Below are positions 10,318 through 20,343 of a stretch of 23,543 bases of DNA, one piece after another (position 1 is the stretch's first letter; each line of letters begins with the position of its first letter). The position numbers and the translations under genes are program-made. Below the pieces are notes generated by a model. The model worked only from the letters and a program-made list of their open reading frames with translations, was not told where the DNA came from and ran no database searches. Location of the stretch: contig JANTQF010000459.1 of assembly GCA_032988165.1 (NCBI GenBank), positions 1 to 23,543 on the forward strand, given 5' to 3'. Source of the stretch: Emmonsiellopsis sp. PD_33 (lineage: Eukaryota > Ascomycota > Eurotiomycetes > Onygenales > Ajellomycetaceae).

Positions 10318-11477
10318 CGTTGGTAATAGCAATCTAGTGTCCTGCTTGGGGGGGGATTGAAGTGGTTAGCTATTATCGACAGCGGCAGGGAAGCTGGAAG
10401 CCGCACCGTGGACTCGAGGCGGTATCAGGATAGGAAGAACAGATATCGTTCCAGGAACTGGGAGATGTTAGGGGAGTGGACAGGAACAAACTTTCAACAT
10501 GTAAGTGTAACGATTCTATGCCACGGAACGAGTTCCTGTATGCTTCCAGGGAACAGAGAGGTATAAGTCTAGGACTAACCGCAGTAGCTCGGCCTGTTGG
10601 TGCTCTCCCCTCTGCACTGAACGCGATACAATCGACAGTCTCACAACCAGCTGTGAGAGCGTCACGACAGAAGAAACAGGCTGCGTATGTGCAAAACAGA
10701 GAACCCCAAAGCAAGAGATGATCGTACTGACTTATATCGCAAGCTTTAAAACCTCCTATCCAAGGATAGACGTCAACCTAGATCAGATGTCAGATATCCC
10801 GATACCCGTCCTAGGTTCCCGTCAGTTCGTGTTACGTGTGTCAGTTCCTTGCTGTATTCGAGAAGGCCATGGAGTTACTACAGAGAAGACTGAAGCCATA
10901 GGGGAGTGGGAGGGATGAAGGGCCAGCGAGACGCGATGTCTCGGGTGCTTGCATGTATAGTATCTCTGATAAAAGCAAAGCAAGAAAGGAGACGAAGAAT
11001 GAAAGAAAGATCATTGACTCACTGCCTGTTCCACCCTCTTTTTCTCTATCCCCACTCGTCCCTAGTCAGCGTCAACCCCCGTTGAATCTCCCCTGTCTTT
11101 CACCCCCTATATCCTATCCAAAGCGTAGCGTGTCTCTCTTTGCTTGGCTTGCTGTCCCAAGTAATAAACCAACGCAACAAGAAAAGATCCAAGAAAGAGG
11201 AACTGAACCGAATCAAAGAAGGACAACAAAAATGAAAGGAGGGAATGTTTTTGTGTGTGTGTGGTTAAAGATATAACAATAAAGGGGGGTTGGGTTGTGT
11301 ATGGATGCAATAGGTTTAGCGCCCCTTTAAGCGAGGTGTTGTTGTTGTTGTTCTTGTTGAGTGAGGGTGACAAAGGGGGTGAGGAGGAACTTGAGTGAAC
11401 AGGGTGGAACAAGGGGGGCTAGAGATAGATACTTGGGTAGGATGGGATGGGTTCTGTTTCTGGAATGTTGTTTGAAT

Positions 11478-11500
11478 ATGCATGCATGCATGCATGCATA
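11478..11500. repeat. ATGC microsatellite
   Basis: About 5.5 uninterrupted copies of ATGC. The sequence is self-complementary, so it could extrude as a hairpin. Confidence 0.9.
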
Positions 11501-11606
11501 GATGGAGAGTAGATACTGCAGGTATGTAGTAGGGTTTGATTGATAGGGGGGAGAGAAGTTTGTGCCTCCAAGATTGGCTTGGGCGATATGTATGTAGATG
11601 GATGTA

Positions 11607-11680
11607 GAGCAAAGAGCAAAGAGCAAAGAGCAAAGCTGGGTTGAGTTGAGTTGCTTTGCTTTGCTTTGCCTTGATTTGAT
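11607..11680. repeat. compound microsatellite (GAGCAAA, TTGAG, TTTGC)
   Basis: Four perfect GAGCAAA units (11607-11634) are followed directly by two TTGAG units and then several TTTGC units, the last of which decays. On the opposite strand TTTGC reads GCAAA, the core of the first unit, so the two ends form a partial inverted repeat. Confidence 0.85.
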
Positions 11681-12640
11681 TGCCTGCGTGCTTCGTCGCG
11701 GAACCGGCACATCCATAGAGGCTCCCTCGATCTCGATAGCTGAACTTGCCATCTTTTGGCTACAAACCGGTGGCGGAGGCAGGTAGGGATGGTATAGAAG
11801 AGAACAAGTAAGTACTCTACTCCACCCACCCATCCCCATCCCCGGATCGGATAGGCAGGATACATCCATCTGTCCATCCCCACTGCTACAAGGCGGATAC
11901 CGCCAGCGGGTCATCTATCCTTTGCTATATGAGAACAGAATGAACTGAGACATGTCCATAGGAAGGAAGCAGGACCTCTTCAATCAAGACCAAGATAGCT
12001 CGGGTGCCGTTACCATCCATGGGCCTCCCAGGATTATGCATTGAGGGGGCCTCCTGAGGAGGATAGGAAGGAAATAGGATATAGTTCTCATAGGACAGCG
12101 TAGCCGTCCTATATATATCTCTCTATATATATATGGAATGTCTGGCAAGGGAAAGATACAGGACAGGAAGGTACGGCGCTGGGATAGGCCGTTGGCCGTG
12201 CGGAGTTACGTATCCAGGAAAAAGAAAAGAAAAAAAAGAAAAGAGTAGACAGGGTGTGGGTATATAATTTGTTCAAGGGAGATAAAAAAAAAAGGCTATT
12301 AGATAGGTAAGTGACGAACGAAACACAGACGTTCTAAGGTTGTCGAATTGGATGCTGGTCTGTATATATACCAACCTCCCCTGCCCCTCGTCCATCGATT
12401 TCCCGCGCCATTACCTACCCAATTTTCCTCCGTCCGTAAAATCGGTAGTGGGAATATGCTCACCTCGCTCGCGGGTACCGTTTGCCCCCTCCTCATATAT
12501 CAACCATACCTATCCCATCGATATCGACGTGGGTATGAGATTATGCACCAAGCATAAACCAGATATCTTCTCGGTTCCGAAAAATCCTGCCCCGCGAAAA
12601 AAACAACAAGAACAATCATCGTATTGAGTTTGTTCCAAGT

Positions 12641-12664
12641 TTGAGTTGAGTTGAGTTGAGTTGA
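12641..12664. repeat. TTGAG pentamer microsatellite
   Basis: Nearly five perfect TTGAG units. The same pentamer appears in the compound repeat 1 kb away at about 11641-11650. Confidence 0.9.
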
Positions 12665-12807
12665 ATGATGAGACTTTCCGTTATGACATTTTTCAGAATA
12701 TAAATAAACATGTAAACAAAAACAAAAAAACTTCAGCAACAAAAAGCATGCCATACATGCCTTTGCAAGATGCAAAAATGATATGCGATCAGTTCCGTGG
12801 TATAAAA

Positions 12808-12859
12808 CAGCACAGCACAGCACAGCACAGCGCAAAATGCAAAATGCAAAATGCAAAAT
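12808..12859. repeat. compound microsatellite (CAGCA then GCAAAAT)
   Basis: CAGCA repeats about 4.6 times (12808-12831) and runs straight into four perfect GCAAAAT heptamers (12832-12859). It lies about 0.6 kb downstream of the gene B stop. Confidence 0.9.
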
Positions 12860-13263
12860 CTCGAGTTGTGTAATCGCCAAAAAAATCAAAATTCAAAAGA
12901 CCAAATGACGATGATATGCAAAAGCAACTCGGGGCACAAAATTTGTTTGAAATCAATCGCAAAGATAAAGGGACGCAAATGGCATAACTAGCATAAAACA
13001 CACACGGCGATTTGGCAGGAAAATGTAGTCGGCGGAGATCAGACCAGTATTCTTGACAGCATTGATGAGAGGGTCCGCCAGTACAACGCTAAGAGGAGCG
13101 GGAGTGCAACAATCGTGACAGTGACCAATAGGGCCCTGTGGTTGGTCAGTATGACCAATTAAGGGTATTGGGGGGTAAATATACGGAGGAGGATAGGAGA
13201 GACATATACACATAATAGATACATAGGAAAAAATACATACAAAGGAAAAGTAACATAGGAAAA

Positions 13264-13285
13264 GGGGGAGGGGGAGGGGGGGGGG
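13264..13285 (+). other. G-tract, possible G-quadruplex former
   Basis: The plus strand reads G5-A-G5-A-G10. Four runs of three or more G with short loops could form a quadruplex. It lies about 150 bp past the stop codon of gene B, on that gene's template strand, so the transcript there would be C-rich. Confidence 0.6.
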
Positions 13286-13434
13286 AGAGGAAGGAGGTTA
13301 TTGCGGAGGTACAGGATGATAGGAGTTGGGTATAATTTAACAACATTTCGAAGCAATCAACAGTTCCCAGTACAAAATATATTCGAGACCGAAAAATGGA
13401 GGATCGAACATAAGAAACAGCGGGAAAAAGTTTC

Positions 13435-16400
13435 TTACTGGCGTGGCGTATCGCGACGACGGCGACCGAACGAGAAGATACCACCCAAGAAGTTCTTAAA
13501 TACTGCCCGCCACATCGCTTTGAAGAAGTTCTCCCGCTTCGTGGGCACGGTGAGCGACTGGATGGATTGGTTGGCAGTGGTAGGGCGGGATTGTTCGAGT
13601 TGTGTGGTCTTGGTGGTGTCGGCTGCTTCTGGTGCAGAGGCCGGCTCGGCTGAGGGCGTGGTTGTTGTGGTGGTCTCGGGAGTAGCGATGGTAGGCTCAG
13701 CAGGCTTCGTGGCGGGAGTCTCGGGTTGGCTCTCGGCCGCTGGAGCGGGAGCTTCTACCTCGACGGCCTTGATAGGAGTTTCAACAGGCTTCGCTGGTTC
13801 GGGTGTGGTGTCCTTCTTGACAGTGGGCTCATCAACCGGTGCCTTCGCGGGAGCAGAGCTACTTTCAGCTGGCACAACAGCGGCCTCCGCCTTTTCCACC
13901 TTAGGCTCCTCCTTAGAGGCCGCGACCGCGGCAGCAGTAACAACACCGGCCGCAGATACGGCAGCAGTGGCAGCGATCAGCCCGGTGGGGAGACCACTTT
14001 CATCCTCTTTCGCGGGCGCGGCATCAGGCTTCTCGGTAACGGGCACTTGATCCGCAACCTTGTCTTCGGAAACGGCATGGGTGATCACCGCTTCGACTGT
14101 CGCAGGCTTGATGGAAACTTCTGGATCGAGCTCCTTCACAACCTCAGGCTCCTTAGCGGGTTCCACGGGTGCGTCTTCGACAGGGGCCTTGGTTGTGGAG
14201 CCATTTGTTTGGACAGCCTCCGCGATAACAGGCTCTTCGATAGGGGCCTTTGGCGCTTCCGTCTCGATCTTCGCATCTGCTTCCGCGGGAATATCCTTAG
14301 CAGGCGCTTCATGGGCGACCTCAGCGAGGGCTTGTTCAGGCTCGGTGGGTTCCGCGGCTTTATCCACGGGAGCATACTCGGCAACCTTCAAAGAGGGAGG
14401 CTGCACGATTTCCACGGCGATTGCTGGCTGTTCGGATTCCTTGGTAGCCTCAGGTTCTTCGGACTTCGCCTCTGTTAGTTCCTCAACGGCTTGTGCTTCT
14501 GGCGCTTCCTTGACTTCGGGAACTGGCTCTTGTGCTGGCTCTTCGTGCTCTTGCTTTGCAGAGGAATCTTCGACGACATTGTCATCAACCGGAGGCACAA
14601 CTTCCTCTTCCTTCTCGGCGGGTTCCGCAGTATCAACGGCAGCGACCTTGATATCACCGGCCTCAGCAGGGGAGGCTTCAGCCTCAGCTACTACATCAGC
14701 AGTGGCGGGAGCGTCGTCAGATTGGGCGACAGCCTCCGTAGTCGTGGGTTCCTGTTGTACGACGGCTTCAGGGGTGGATGCAGCTGGCACGGGTTCTGCC
14801 TCCGTGGGAGCAGCAACTTCGGGTTCCGGAACAGCATCCTCTGTGGGCTGGACAGCGTCTGGCTCCTCCGCGGCAGCGGATACGGTAACATCTTCAGTAG
14901 GCGTAGGGGCCACCGGTTCCTCCACAACTGCAGCAGGTGCAGCAGTCTCAACAGCAGGCTCAGTGATAACCCTCTCAACCAGTTCAACAGTCTCTGCCTC
15001 CTCCGCAACTACAGGTTCAGGAACAGCTTCGTTGGCGACATCCACTGCAACTGCAGGTTCGGGCTCGACAGCAGCAGCCTTGGTGACAACCTCCTCAACT
15101 GGTTCAACAGTCTCTGCCTCCTCCGCAACTACAGGTTCAGGAACAGCTTCGTTAGCGACCTCCACTGCAACTGCGGGTTCGGGCTCAACAACAGCAGGCT
15201 CAGCAACTGGTTCCGTAGGCTCTGGGATGTCTTCTGCTGGCTTGGCTGCTTCAGGAGCTAGCTCATCCTCCAGCTCGGGAGCATCAACCTCCTTTGAAAT
15301 CTCTGGTTCCTCTGCGACAACTGGTACCTCCGGGACCTCGATGGCCGCGGGTGTCTCGGGGACTTCGACGACCTCCTTTGCTGGTTCTTCAGCTGGTTGC
15401 TCCACGGGGGTAGGGGTTGGGATGGCGTCGTCGCTAACTACAGGTTCAGCGGCAGCTTCAGGGGTGGCTGCTTCGGCGGGCGCTGACTTTGGCTCCTCTA
15501 CTGGGGCAGAGGTTTCGGTTTCGAGGGGAGCAGATTGGGGAATTGCTTTAGCAGGCTCTGGTGTCTCTGGTTCTTCGGCGGGGGCTTCGGCAGGAGCTTC
15601 AGTTGCAGGGGCTTCAGTTGCAGGGGTTGTGGCATTGGCGTCTTCAACAACCGGTTCGGGGGCAGCCTCTTCTGTTGGTTTTGCTTCCTCTACTGCGACT
15701 GGGACTTCCACAACTTCTTCAGCAGCAACTTCTGGTACTTCAGAGGCGACAGCAGCTATGGGCTCAGCAGCGGGTTCAGTGGCGGGTTCCACAGCAGCAG
15801 GCTCATCGACAGGTTCCAGGGTAGCTTCTTCAGCAGGCTCTGGTGCTACTGATTCTTCCAGCACAGGCTCTGGAACAGCCTCCTCCTTGTCCGTAGGTGG
15901 TTCCACTGGTTCCTCTGCTGCAACGGGGGTTTCAGCCTCCACAGCAGCGGCTTCTTCAACTGGCTTTTCGACCTCGGGCTGCTTAGTTTCTTCGACAGTC
16001 TCAGCCGACCCTACCTCTACTGGTTCGGGGACTGGCTCGGCCACGACATCCTCTTCGGCCTTTACTGGTTCCGTCGGTTCCTCAGCAGCCACGGGTTCCT
16101 GCTCTGCAGCTTCTTGTGGCTCGGGGATAGCCTCCCCAGCTGGCTTCTCGACCTCGGGCTCCTTGGTTTCTTCAACAGTCTCAGGCGACTCTACCTCCAC
16201 TGGTTCGGCGACTGGCTCGGCCACGACATCCTCTTCAGCCTTTACTGGTTCCGCTGGTTCCACTGGTTCCTCAGCAGCCACAGGTTCGGGTTCTGTTATT
16301 TCCTGTGGCTCGGGAACAGCTTCCCCAGCTGGCTGCTCAGCCTCTGGCTCCTTGGGAGCTTCTGCGGTGGCAGTAGCATCATCCTTTGCAGCTTCAGGTT

Positions 16401-18851
16401 CAACCACGACATCCTCCTCAGCCTTAGCCAGTTCTGCTGGTTCCTCTGCAGTCACCACTTCTTCAGGAGCAGCAGCAGGAGCTTCAGGGATAGGATCCTC
16501 AGCGGCTTTGGGTTCTTGAGTATCTGCGGCCGTGGGAGCTTCAGATTCAACAGCCACAGTGGCAGTGTCTTCTGGGGTATTAGTTTTAGGTTCGGGAGTA
16601 GCGGGGGCAGGCTCGTCTATGGGAGCAGGGACTTCTACTGGTGTAGCCTCAGGCTCAGGGGCGGCGGATTCAGGGGCTTCATCAGCAACAACGGGTTCAG
16701 AAGCAGCGGGCTCCTCGACCGCAGGCACGTCCTCAGCCGCAACCTCAGCGGTTGCTTGTTCAGTTGGAGCAGCATCGTCTACTGGCTTCTTGGGTTCAGG
16801 GGTTGCCGTCTCTGGCTGTGGTTCGGCTTCGGGTTCTTCGGTCTTTTGTTGCTCCGGCTCGGCATTATTTTCGACCGGGGTAGCTGACTCGGTGACGTCA
16901 TCCTTGGAAACCTCGGCAGCTTGTTCTGCAACTTCTGGGGCAGGAACATCCTCCTTTGCAGCTTCCACAGCAGTTTCTGCCTTGTCAGTCGCGGCTTCCT
17001 GCTCAACATGCTCAATTGCAGCTTCCTCGACTGGGGCAGCGAGGGTTTCAGAAAGAGCGTCTGGGGCGGGGGTTTCCGCGAGAGCTTCCGGGGAAGGCGC
17101 CGGTTCCTCTGGCTTGTCTGCGGGCGCGGGATTCGCAGCTGCTTCGGGTTCGACAACATCAGCGCTGGTTGCTGGCTCTAGGGGTTCCTGGGTAGGAGGT
17201 TCCGGGCTAGATTCAAGGGCTTTCTCCGCGACTGGAGCAGACTCCTCCTCAGCCGGTGTTTCGTCCTTTTCAGCCGATTCTGGTTTGTCCTCCGCCGCCT
17301 CCTTAGCATTCTCATTAACCACAGGTGTTTCCTCTGCTACGGCCTCCTCTGGTTTGGCGGGTTCAGGGTCTGCGGGTGCATCAGCTGCAGCAGGCTCGAC
17401 CACTTCAGTGGCTGGCTCAGGTACCGCTTCGGGCTCATCAACAGGAGCTGGAGTTGGTTCGGGAACATCGTCGTCTGCTACTGCGGCCGCTTCCACGACC
17501 CTTTTTGGCTCAGGTTGGACGCTTTGGTCGACTTGTTGTGGTTCAGCGGCGGACGCAGGCTCAACAGGTTTGCTCTCCTCCATTACAGGCTCTTCTTTGA
17601 TATCTTGTGTAGGTTCTTCAGCTTCTGCTACGTTCGCTTGCTCTTTGACGGGTTCCTCCACGGCAGCAGCTTCGACAGGAGTTTCCACGGCTGGGGTGTC
17701 CGCTACAATTGGTGCTTCGGCGGGTAAGGATGGTTCACTAGGCTCTTCAGCCGGCACTTCGGTGGGCTCGGGCTTCGAAGCGGCCTCTGGAGTTGTATCC
17801 TCAGCCACTTTCTCCACTGGATCGACAGCCGCATCATTGACCTCGTCCTTGGCTGGTTCGGCCGGTTCTTGATCTGCTGACGGCTCCTCCTTGGCGGCAG
17901 GCTCGGGCTCAGAGACAGCTGGGGCATCTCCAGAGGTTTCGACGGCCTCGGGAGTTGTGCTATTTGCTTCGGGTTCGGCGGGTTTCTCGGCCTCCTTGGC
18001 AGCTGGTGTATCATCTACAGGCTCAGCCGTGTCGTCCACGGTTTCTTTGGGAGTTCCATCAGCAACCGGAGCAGGAGTTTCAACATCCTCAGCTTTCTCC
18101 GCCGGAACAGCTGCTGGGGCCTCAGCCTTTGATATCTCAGGTTCAGTGGGGTCAGTAGGAGCAGATTCAGCCTCTGGCGTGTCATCAGCAGGTGCGTCTG
18201 CCTTGACCGGTTCTGTTGGCGCTTCGGGCTTGCTGTCATCATCATCTTCTTTTGCCGCCTTCGGTGAGTCGTCAGGGCCGTTATTTGTGGATGCTGCAGG
18301 GGTGTCATCGATATCTTTGAGGTCGGATGCGGGCTCCTCCTTGGGCTCTTTGGTGCCATTGACCTTCACCTCTGGCTCATTTGAAGAGGGGGCCTCCTGC
18401 GCGGCATCTGGCGTTGAAGGCTCGTCCGCTTCCGCGGTTTCTGGGACAGCAGACTCGACGACCAGGATGTTATGTTTGGTTCCGTCCTCGTTGACAGCTA
18501 GGAAATGGTCGATTTAGTATAATTTGCTATGGATAGACATCAATGTGGGGAGTACTTACATGTTTTCACATCGTCATCACAGAACCAGGAATCCTCTGAC
18601 TCTAGACGAAATCGATACTGGTGGCTGCCCTTGGCAACCTCGAAAGACTTTGAAAACTCATACTCGGTATCCTGGGCATCAGCATCGGCCTGCACAGCAG
18701 CGTCCTGAGCTGCAGAAGAAGGAACGGGCTTGACACCAAGCTCGACAGGCTCCCAAGCGGGGTCGGTGAAGGAAGCGGCAAGGAAAACCGCGGGAGTCTT
18801 GCTCGACCGGCGAACGGCGATATGGATGGTGCTCCGGGTATCATCAGCCAT
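13435..18851 (-). CDS. CBM48/AMPK-beta-like domain protein with giant Pro/Glu/Ala/Val-rich disordered region (spliced, 1784 aa)
   Basis: Exon 1 (18851-18560) and exon 2 (18497-13435) join to 5355 nt: 1784 codons plus stop, in frame. The start is the ATG at 18849-18851 in strong context (CCACCATGG). Residues about 8-112 match the glycogen-binding (CBM48, AMPK-beta type) fold: VFLAASFTDPAW (Trp33), YEFSKSFEVAKGSHQYRFRL, SWFCDDD (Trp89), and after the splice VNEDGTKHNILVVE (Asn107). Trp33, Arg80, Trp89 and Asn107 sit where AMPK-beta has its sugar-binding Trp, Lys, Trp and Asn. An acidic Ala/Gln/Asp insert (about 44-62) lies in the middle. This N-terminal domain is known from yeast Crp1 and Mdg1, so a distant relative is plausible, but the rest differs. 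Residues about 115-1595 are acidic, Pro/Glu/Ala/Val/Thr-rich and nearly free of aromatics, with internal duplications. Then come an Ala/Val-rich hydrophobic stretch (1599-1625), a Ser/Thr/Pro-rich linker and a C-terminal tail (about 1752-1784, FFKAMWRAVFKNFLGGIFSF followed by RRRR). Sugar binding and membrane association are inferred, not shown. Confidence 0.85.
14949..15188 (-). repeat. 120-bp in-frame tandem duplication inside gene B
   Basis: Two adjacent copies at an exact 120-bp period encode a 40-residue unit beginning VEPEPAVAV and containing ANEAVPEPVVAEEAETVE. Identity is near complete over about 80 bp (for example 14986-15033 against 15106-15153), so the duplication is recent compared with other repeats in the protein. 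Confidence 0.85.
15955..16300 (-). repeat. approximately 180-bp diverged tandem duplication inside gene B
   Basis: Segments at about 15960-16108 and 16140-16294 share long stretches, for example CTGGCTCGGCCACGACATCC in both. They encode units with VKAEEDVVAEPV, EPVEV and VEETK. Small in-frame length differences show the copies have drifted. Confidence 0.8.
18498..18559 (-). other. intron of gene B (62 nt)
   Basis: Sense donor ACAT/GTAAGT (first base 18559), branch-like TACTAAAT, acceptor TCCTAG/CTGTC (last base 18498). The splice rebuilds a TCT codon and joins VKT to SVNEDGTKHN, which completes the final strand and Asn of the CBM48-like fold. The exon-2 frame alone has no ATG near its start: the codon at 18369 is GTG, so a model starting there would miss the domain. 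Confidence 0.9.
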
Positions 18852-19470
18852 GGTGGATAAATCGTGAAGTCGTTACTGTCGTGACGGTCCAAAAAGGAAA
18901 AGGGAAAAGCAGGCGGGTGAAGCGGGGGGATTGGATCGCTCCGGCGGTGTAGAGGACAAGCAGGCAGGGAGAGGTAGGACGTAGGTAGTTCCACAGAGAC
19001 AGAGCAGAGGTATCTGTACAGGGCGAAACGGGCTTAATGGTACAAGAGAGCACAGGCAGAAAACAGGGTTCAAAGGACGATAAGAAAACAAAAACACCTC
19101 CCAAGTTCCAAACGAAACGCAGAGAGAGATAAAGGCAGAGAGCAGCGAGGCGCGAGCGTAGAGCTGCGTAGGGTCAGAGGGGGATGGAGGGGAAGCTGGA
19201 GATGGCGAGGATTGGGAAGAGGCAGCGAGGCAGAGAGGAGAGGAGGAGAGTGGTCTGTAGACTGTGGCTAACAACTGTCGTCCGTCCGTCACTCTGTAGT
19301 CTGGTTGACTGGCTGATGTTGATGTTGATGTCTGTTTGGCCGGTGGACGTTGGCGCGAAAAAAGAAAAAAGCGAAAAAGCCTCCACTCCTCGTCCGAGTT
19401 GGCGGTGGGGCCCGAGCATGGAAGCTGCTTGGCCACACGCATCAATTCAGTTCAATTCAATTCTTTATTA
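18852..19470 (-). promoter_or_regulatory. upstream region of gene B, pyrimidine-rich in the sense direction
   Basis: In the gene's sense direction, 19250-18900 is strongly C/T-rich with CTCTCTG- and CCTCGC-like runs, a common feature near fungal transcription starts. Upstream, 19445-19480 is AT-rich. I cannot place a TATA box or start site with confidence. Several short open frames on the sense strand would be upstream ORFs if transcription starts above about 19100. Confidence 0.35.
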
Positions 19471-20228
19471 ATTATTTATTATCTCCTTGACTCTGCTTGG
19501 ATGGAGCCTCTTTAACTCTGCAATTAATTAATTGAATTACATATTCCTTACGGTGCTGAATGATCTCTATCCCCATCTCCTCCTCATCTCCCCGTTCGCC
19601 TCCCGCGGCACACAAACACAGGTGGAGAGAGAGAGGTCCCGTTGTCACGGTGATGATCCGCTGTGACTCCGGATAGCTGCCCAGAGCCGACGAACTCGAG
19701 CGCACGGAACTTGGGCCTCCCGAGGTGTTTTGTTTTGCAACTTGAGATGGATTGTGGATAGGATAGCTATCCTGCTGCCCATATTCTTCAACTATCCCCT
19801 TTTGCACACCACATGTAGACGAATTGTTCGATTCGGATAGACTCTCTTCCTTTCCTTTACCCAGTGCGAAAGGCGAGGAAGAGAAAAAACTGCGAAAATA
19901 AACCCCCCCCCCCCCTCCTCTCAAAGATAATAAAAACAAGCTAGTTTTTCCCACTTGTTAGTTAGTTGCATCTCACTGGTTAGTTTTAAACTCTTTTTTC
20001 TGATAGGTTGCTTCCCAATTACAAGGTTCGATGTGTTGTGCTGGCAAATCTCTGGGATTTTTGTGCCTGAACCGCTTGCCTCATATTCTGGATTTCAGTG
20101 CCTGACTTTGTTTGATGCTTGGGTATGGATAATTGAATAATTCACCCATGGATGGAGGTTTATTATTTCCCTTGCTGTCGGTTTTGTTATCCTTGATTGT
20201 CGTGGGTGATGAGATGATGCTACCTTCT

Positions 20229-20343
20229 CCGCAAGGGCGGTGTGCAAGTGTCCTCCAAGGTTGGCGGATCACCAGCCGCTAGATTGGGCCGCTAAGCTGC
20301 GAACCACAGTAGCTCGCTTTGAGAGCTGCTGGCGACCTTGCGG
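20229..20343. other. self-complementary GC-rich stretch, possible structured RNA or cruciform
   Basis: Outer arms CCGCAAGG (20229-20236) and CCTTGCGG (20336-20343) are perfect reverse complements. Inside lies a hairpin AGCTC-N7-GAGCT (20311-20327), and short CCAG/CTGG pairs are possible between them. No tRNA-like T-loop or acceptor stem and no snoRNA box pair fits. The pairing may be chance in GC-rich DNA. Confidence 0.25.

Larger units (their letters stand above)
10318..13434. other. 3.1-kb intergenic region, no supported gene
   Basis: This should hold the promoter and 5' UTR of gene A (near 10318) and the 3' UTR of gene B (near 13434), since both run on the minus strand. Open frames of 60-195 codons occur on both strands but overlap one another, are built largely from simple repeats and show no domain. 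A G8 run lies at 10348-10355, 31 bases upstream of the gene A start. The rest is dominated by short tandem repeats (11478-11680, 12641-12859) and a G-rich tract (13264-13285). Non-coding transcripts are possible but cannot be shown. Confidence 0.5.

Noticed and set aside
11327..11914. Minus-strand 195-codon frame in the intergenic region, with an internal ATG at 11752 in fair context (MASSAIEIEGASMDVP)
   Set aside because: The first 35 or so residues after 11752 look acceptable, but the rest is translated microsatellite, and overlapping frames of similar length exist. No donor site was found to rescue the start as an exon.
13301..14050. Plus-strand 249-codon open frame across the end of gene B
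   Set aside because: It is the same composition artefact opposite a low-complexity coding sequence, with no domain or splice support.
14060..18517. Long plus-strand open frames (819, 446 and 208 codons) opposite gene B
   Set aside because: In this offset frame an antisense stop needs a sense Tyr codon after a T- or C-ending codon, or a CA-starting codon (His or Gln) after a T-ending codon. These residues are rare in the Pro/Glu/Ala/Val-rich protein, so long antisense frames are expected. They translate to featureless Ser/Ala/Gly/Thr sequence.
19472..19954. Minus-strand 160-codon frame upstream of gene B
   Set aside because: It includes a translated poly-C tract (a Gly run), has no domain, and begins and ends in AT-rich non-coding sequence. 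It is kept only as intergenic.
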